Below the pieces are notes generated by a model that had not been told where the DNA came from, made no database searches, and saw only the letters and a program-made list of their open reading frames with translations. Shown here one piece after another: positions 63,023 through 64,000 of a stretch of 64,000 nucleotides of DNA (positions are counted from its first letter, which is position 1; every line of letters begins with the position of its first letter). The stretch lies in NCBI GenBank assembly GCA_012839295.1, contig DUNO01000055.1, positions 1 through 64,000 of the forward strand, written 5' to 3'. The position numbers and the translations under genes are program-made. The stretch is from Clostridiales bacterium. GTDB taxonomy: Bacteria > Bacillota > Clostridia > Lachnospirales > Lachnospiraceae.

Positions 63023-64000
63023 TTATCCCATAGTTTCTTGCCGGCTGCAAACAGCGTCATAAGCTTCATAAATAGCCTGGCTTACCCGCTGCAGCTTCTC
63101 CTTGTTTACCTTACAGAGCTTTCTGTCATAGGTATATAGCCCATTTACCTCGTCCTCCACATCACTCAGCTGGGTATAAATGCTGCCGCACAAGCCGTTC
63201 TCAAGGCTGGGCAGCACCATTGTTTCGTAAACCTCCGCAATTTTATCCGTCAGTGCCCCCTCATCCTTAAAGAATCCATACCCATGCTGGTAATGCAGGC
63301 TGTAGGAGTGCTCCGGCAATACATAGGAGTAGCCGCCGAATTCAGACAGGACCAGGGGCTTATCCGAAACCGGAAGGAGGAATGCCTTAAAATAAATATG
63401 CCTGCTGTCCACATCGCTCCTCTTGCCTGTGAACCAGCCGGAGGTTGTGTCGATAATGCGGGTGCTGTCCATCCCCTTTAGTACGCCATACATCCTGTCG
63501 CTGTCAAATTGCCCCCAGCCTTCGTTAAAGATCGTATAGTAGATAATACAGGGATGGTTGTACAGCTGGGACACCGTTTCCTGCATATGTTTTTCAAAGA
63601 TGGCTTTCCGTCTTTTACCCACCATGTGTCTTTTATTGCCGAAGTGGGTAAAGCCCAGAGTGGGAAGTGCCGTATCCCGGAGGAAGGAGTACCTTCCGCT
63701 GTTGACCATGTCCTGCAGGACCAGCATACCCAATTTATCACAGAGGTAGTAGAAGCATTCCGGCTCTGTCTTGATATGTTTCCTGAGGGTGTTAAAGCCC
63801 AGCTCCTTCATGGTGAGGATATCAAATTCATAGCCCTTTTCAGAGGCCGGCAGATAAATACCGTCACTATAATATCCCTGGTCCAGTATTCCGTGGAGGA
63901 AGATGGGCTTCCCGTTTAAGCAGATTCTCTGCTTTTCATCCACCAGCCGGATATCCACTGTCCGGAGGGCAAAGTAGGATTCCACCTGATCCGTATGGGT
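63023..64000 (-). CDS. GH2-family glycosidase, C-terminal part (runs off window)
   Basis: At least 326 residues of a family-2 glycosidase (beta-galactosidase or beta-glucuronidase type). The frame is open to the window edge, with residues THTDQVESYFALRTVDI before the apparent GTG start at 63985, so the true start lies outside. The catalytic barrel shows ICLNGKPIFLHGILDQGYY, FNTLRKHIKTEP, the acid/base Glu in IFNEGWGQFD, and the nucleophile Glu in LVLSEFGGYSY. No signal can be judged. It probably works on plant or host glycans. Confidence 0.92.
   Translation of the reverse strand, partial: THTDQVESYFALRTVDIRLVDEKQRICLNGKPIFLHGILDQGYYSDGIYLPASEKGYEFDILTMKELGFNTLRKHIKTEPECFYYLCDKLGMLVLQDMVNSGRYSFLRDTALPTLGFTHFGNKRHMVGKRRKAIFEKHMQETVSQLYNHPCIIYYTIFNEGWGQFDSDRMYGVLKGMDSTRIIDTTSGWFTGKRSDVDSRHIYFKAFLLPVSDKPLVLSEFGGYSYVLPEHSYSLHYQHGYGFFKDEGALTDKIAEVYETMVLPSLENGLCGSIYTQLSDVEDEVNGLYTYDRKLCKVNKEKLQRVSQAIYEAYDAVCSRQETMG

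Overview
The window looks like chromosome from an AT-rich, anaerobic, spore-former-type Firmicute, most probably a Lachnospiraceae-like member of the Clostridia. The basis is the set of gene families together with strong AAGGAGG ribosome binding sites: YesM/YesN-type two-component systems beside Lpl-type sugar ABC transporters without their own ATPase, rubrerythrin and rubredoxin fusions, a GlgC/GlgD pair, a sigma/anti-sigma pair with a DUF4179-like anti-sigma factor, and many small hairpin terminators. No rRNA, tRNA or CRISPR array was seen.

Layout. 0.3-1.5 kb: a lone DUF5677-like gene. 1.6-10.8 kb: glycan-uptake locus A, with a two-component system (minus strand) divergent from two permeases, a large binding lipoprotein and an alpha/alpha-barrel glycoside hydrolase. 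10.8-14.05 kb: a graveyard of broken accessory genes (Vat-type acetyltransferase, GrpB, DUF2971, P-loop kinase, serine-recombinase tail), read as a decayed mobile element. 14.2-26.2 kb: locus B, a second complete system with sensor, regulator, binding protein, two permeases, a GH106-like enzyme, a fucose/arabinose-isomerase-like protein and a GH43 enzyme. 26.4-29.6 kb: a second patch of fragments around one intact GIY-YIG plus DUF2075 helicase fusion, a possible defence gene. 29.7-34.3 kb: diaminopimelate dehydrogenase, the tail of an aldo/keto reductase, two secreted transglutaminase-like proteins (one apparently lacking the catalytic residues) and a GyrI-like protein.

34.6-39.1 kb, minus strand: a truncated VWA protein, a VOC protein and a three-subunit molybdenum hydroxylase. 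39.3-41.4 kb: a PerR/Fur-like regulator with a good Per box, then two rubredoxin/rubrerythrin-type proteins, an oxidative-stress module. 41.8-44.8 kb: an OmpR-type two-component system and a lipoprotein with direct-repeat operator-like sequences. 45.0-45.6 kb: a Phd/VapC toxin-antitoxin pair. 46.2-49.8 kb: a signalling block (receiver-PAS-kinase, GGDEF, EAL-HDOD). 49.9-53.2 kb: bacterial NHEJ (Ku and LigD). 53.5-55.8 kb: glycogen synthesis genes glgC and glgD behind a long structured leader. 56.3-59.8 kb: a TetR regulator divergent from an ABC exporter. 59.8-60.8 kb: a DUF1905/YdeI-like protein and an MGMT-like protein. 60.9-62.8 kb: an ECF sigma factor with its anti-sigma. 63.0-64.0 kb: the C-terminal part of a GH2 glycosidase that runs off the window.

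How it fits together. Loci A and B each sense, import and cut an oligosaccharide and probably borrow a shared MsmK-type ATPase encoded elsewhere. The centre is stress and housekeeping. Both fragment-rich patches flank locus B, which suggests insertion and decay of mobile DNA around it.
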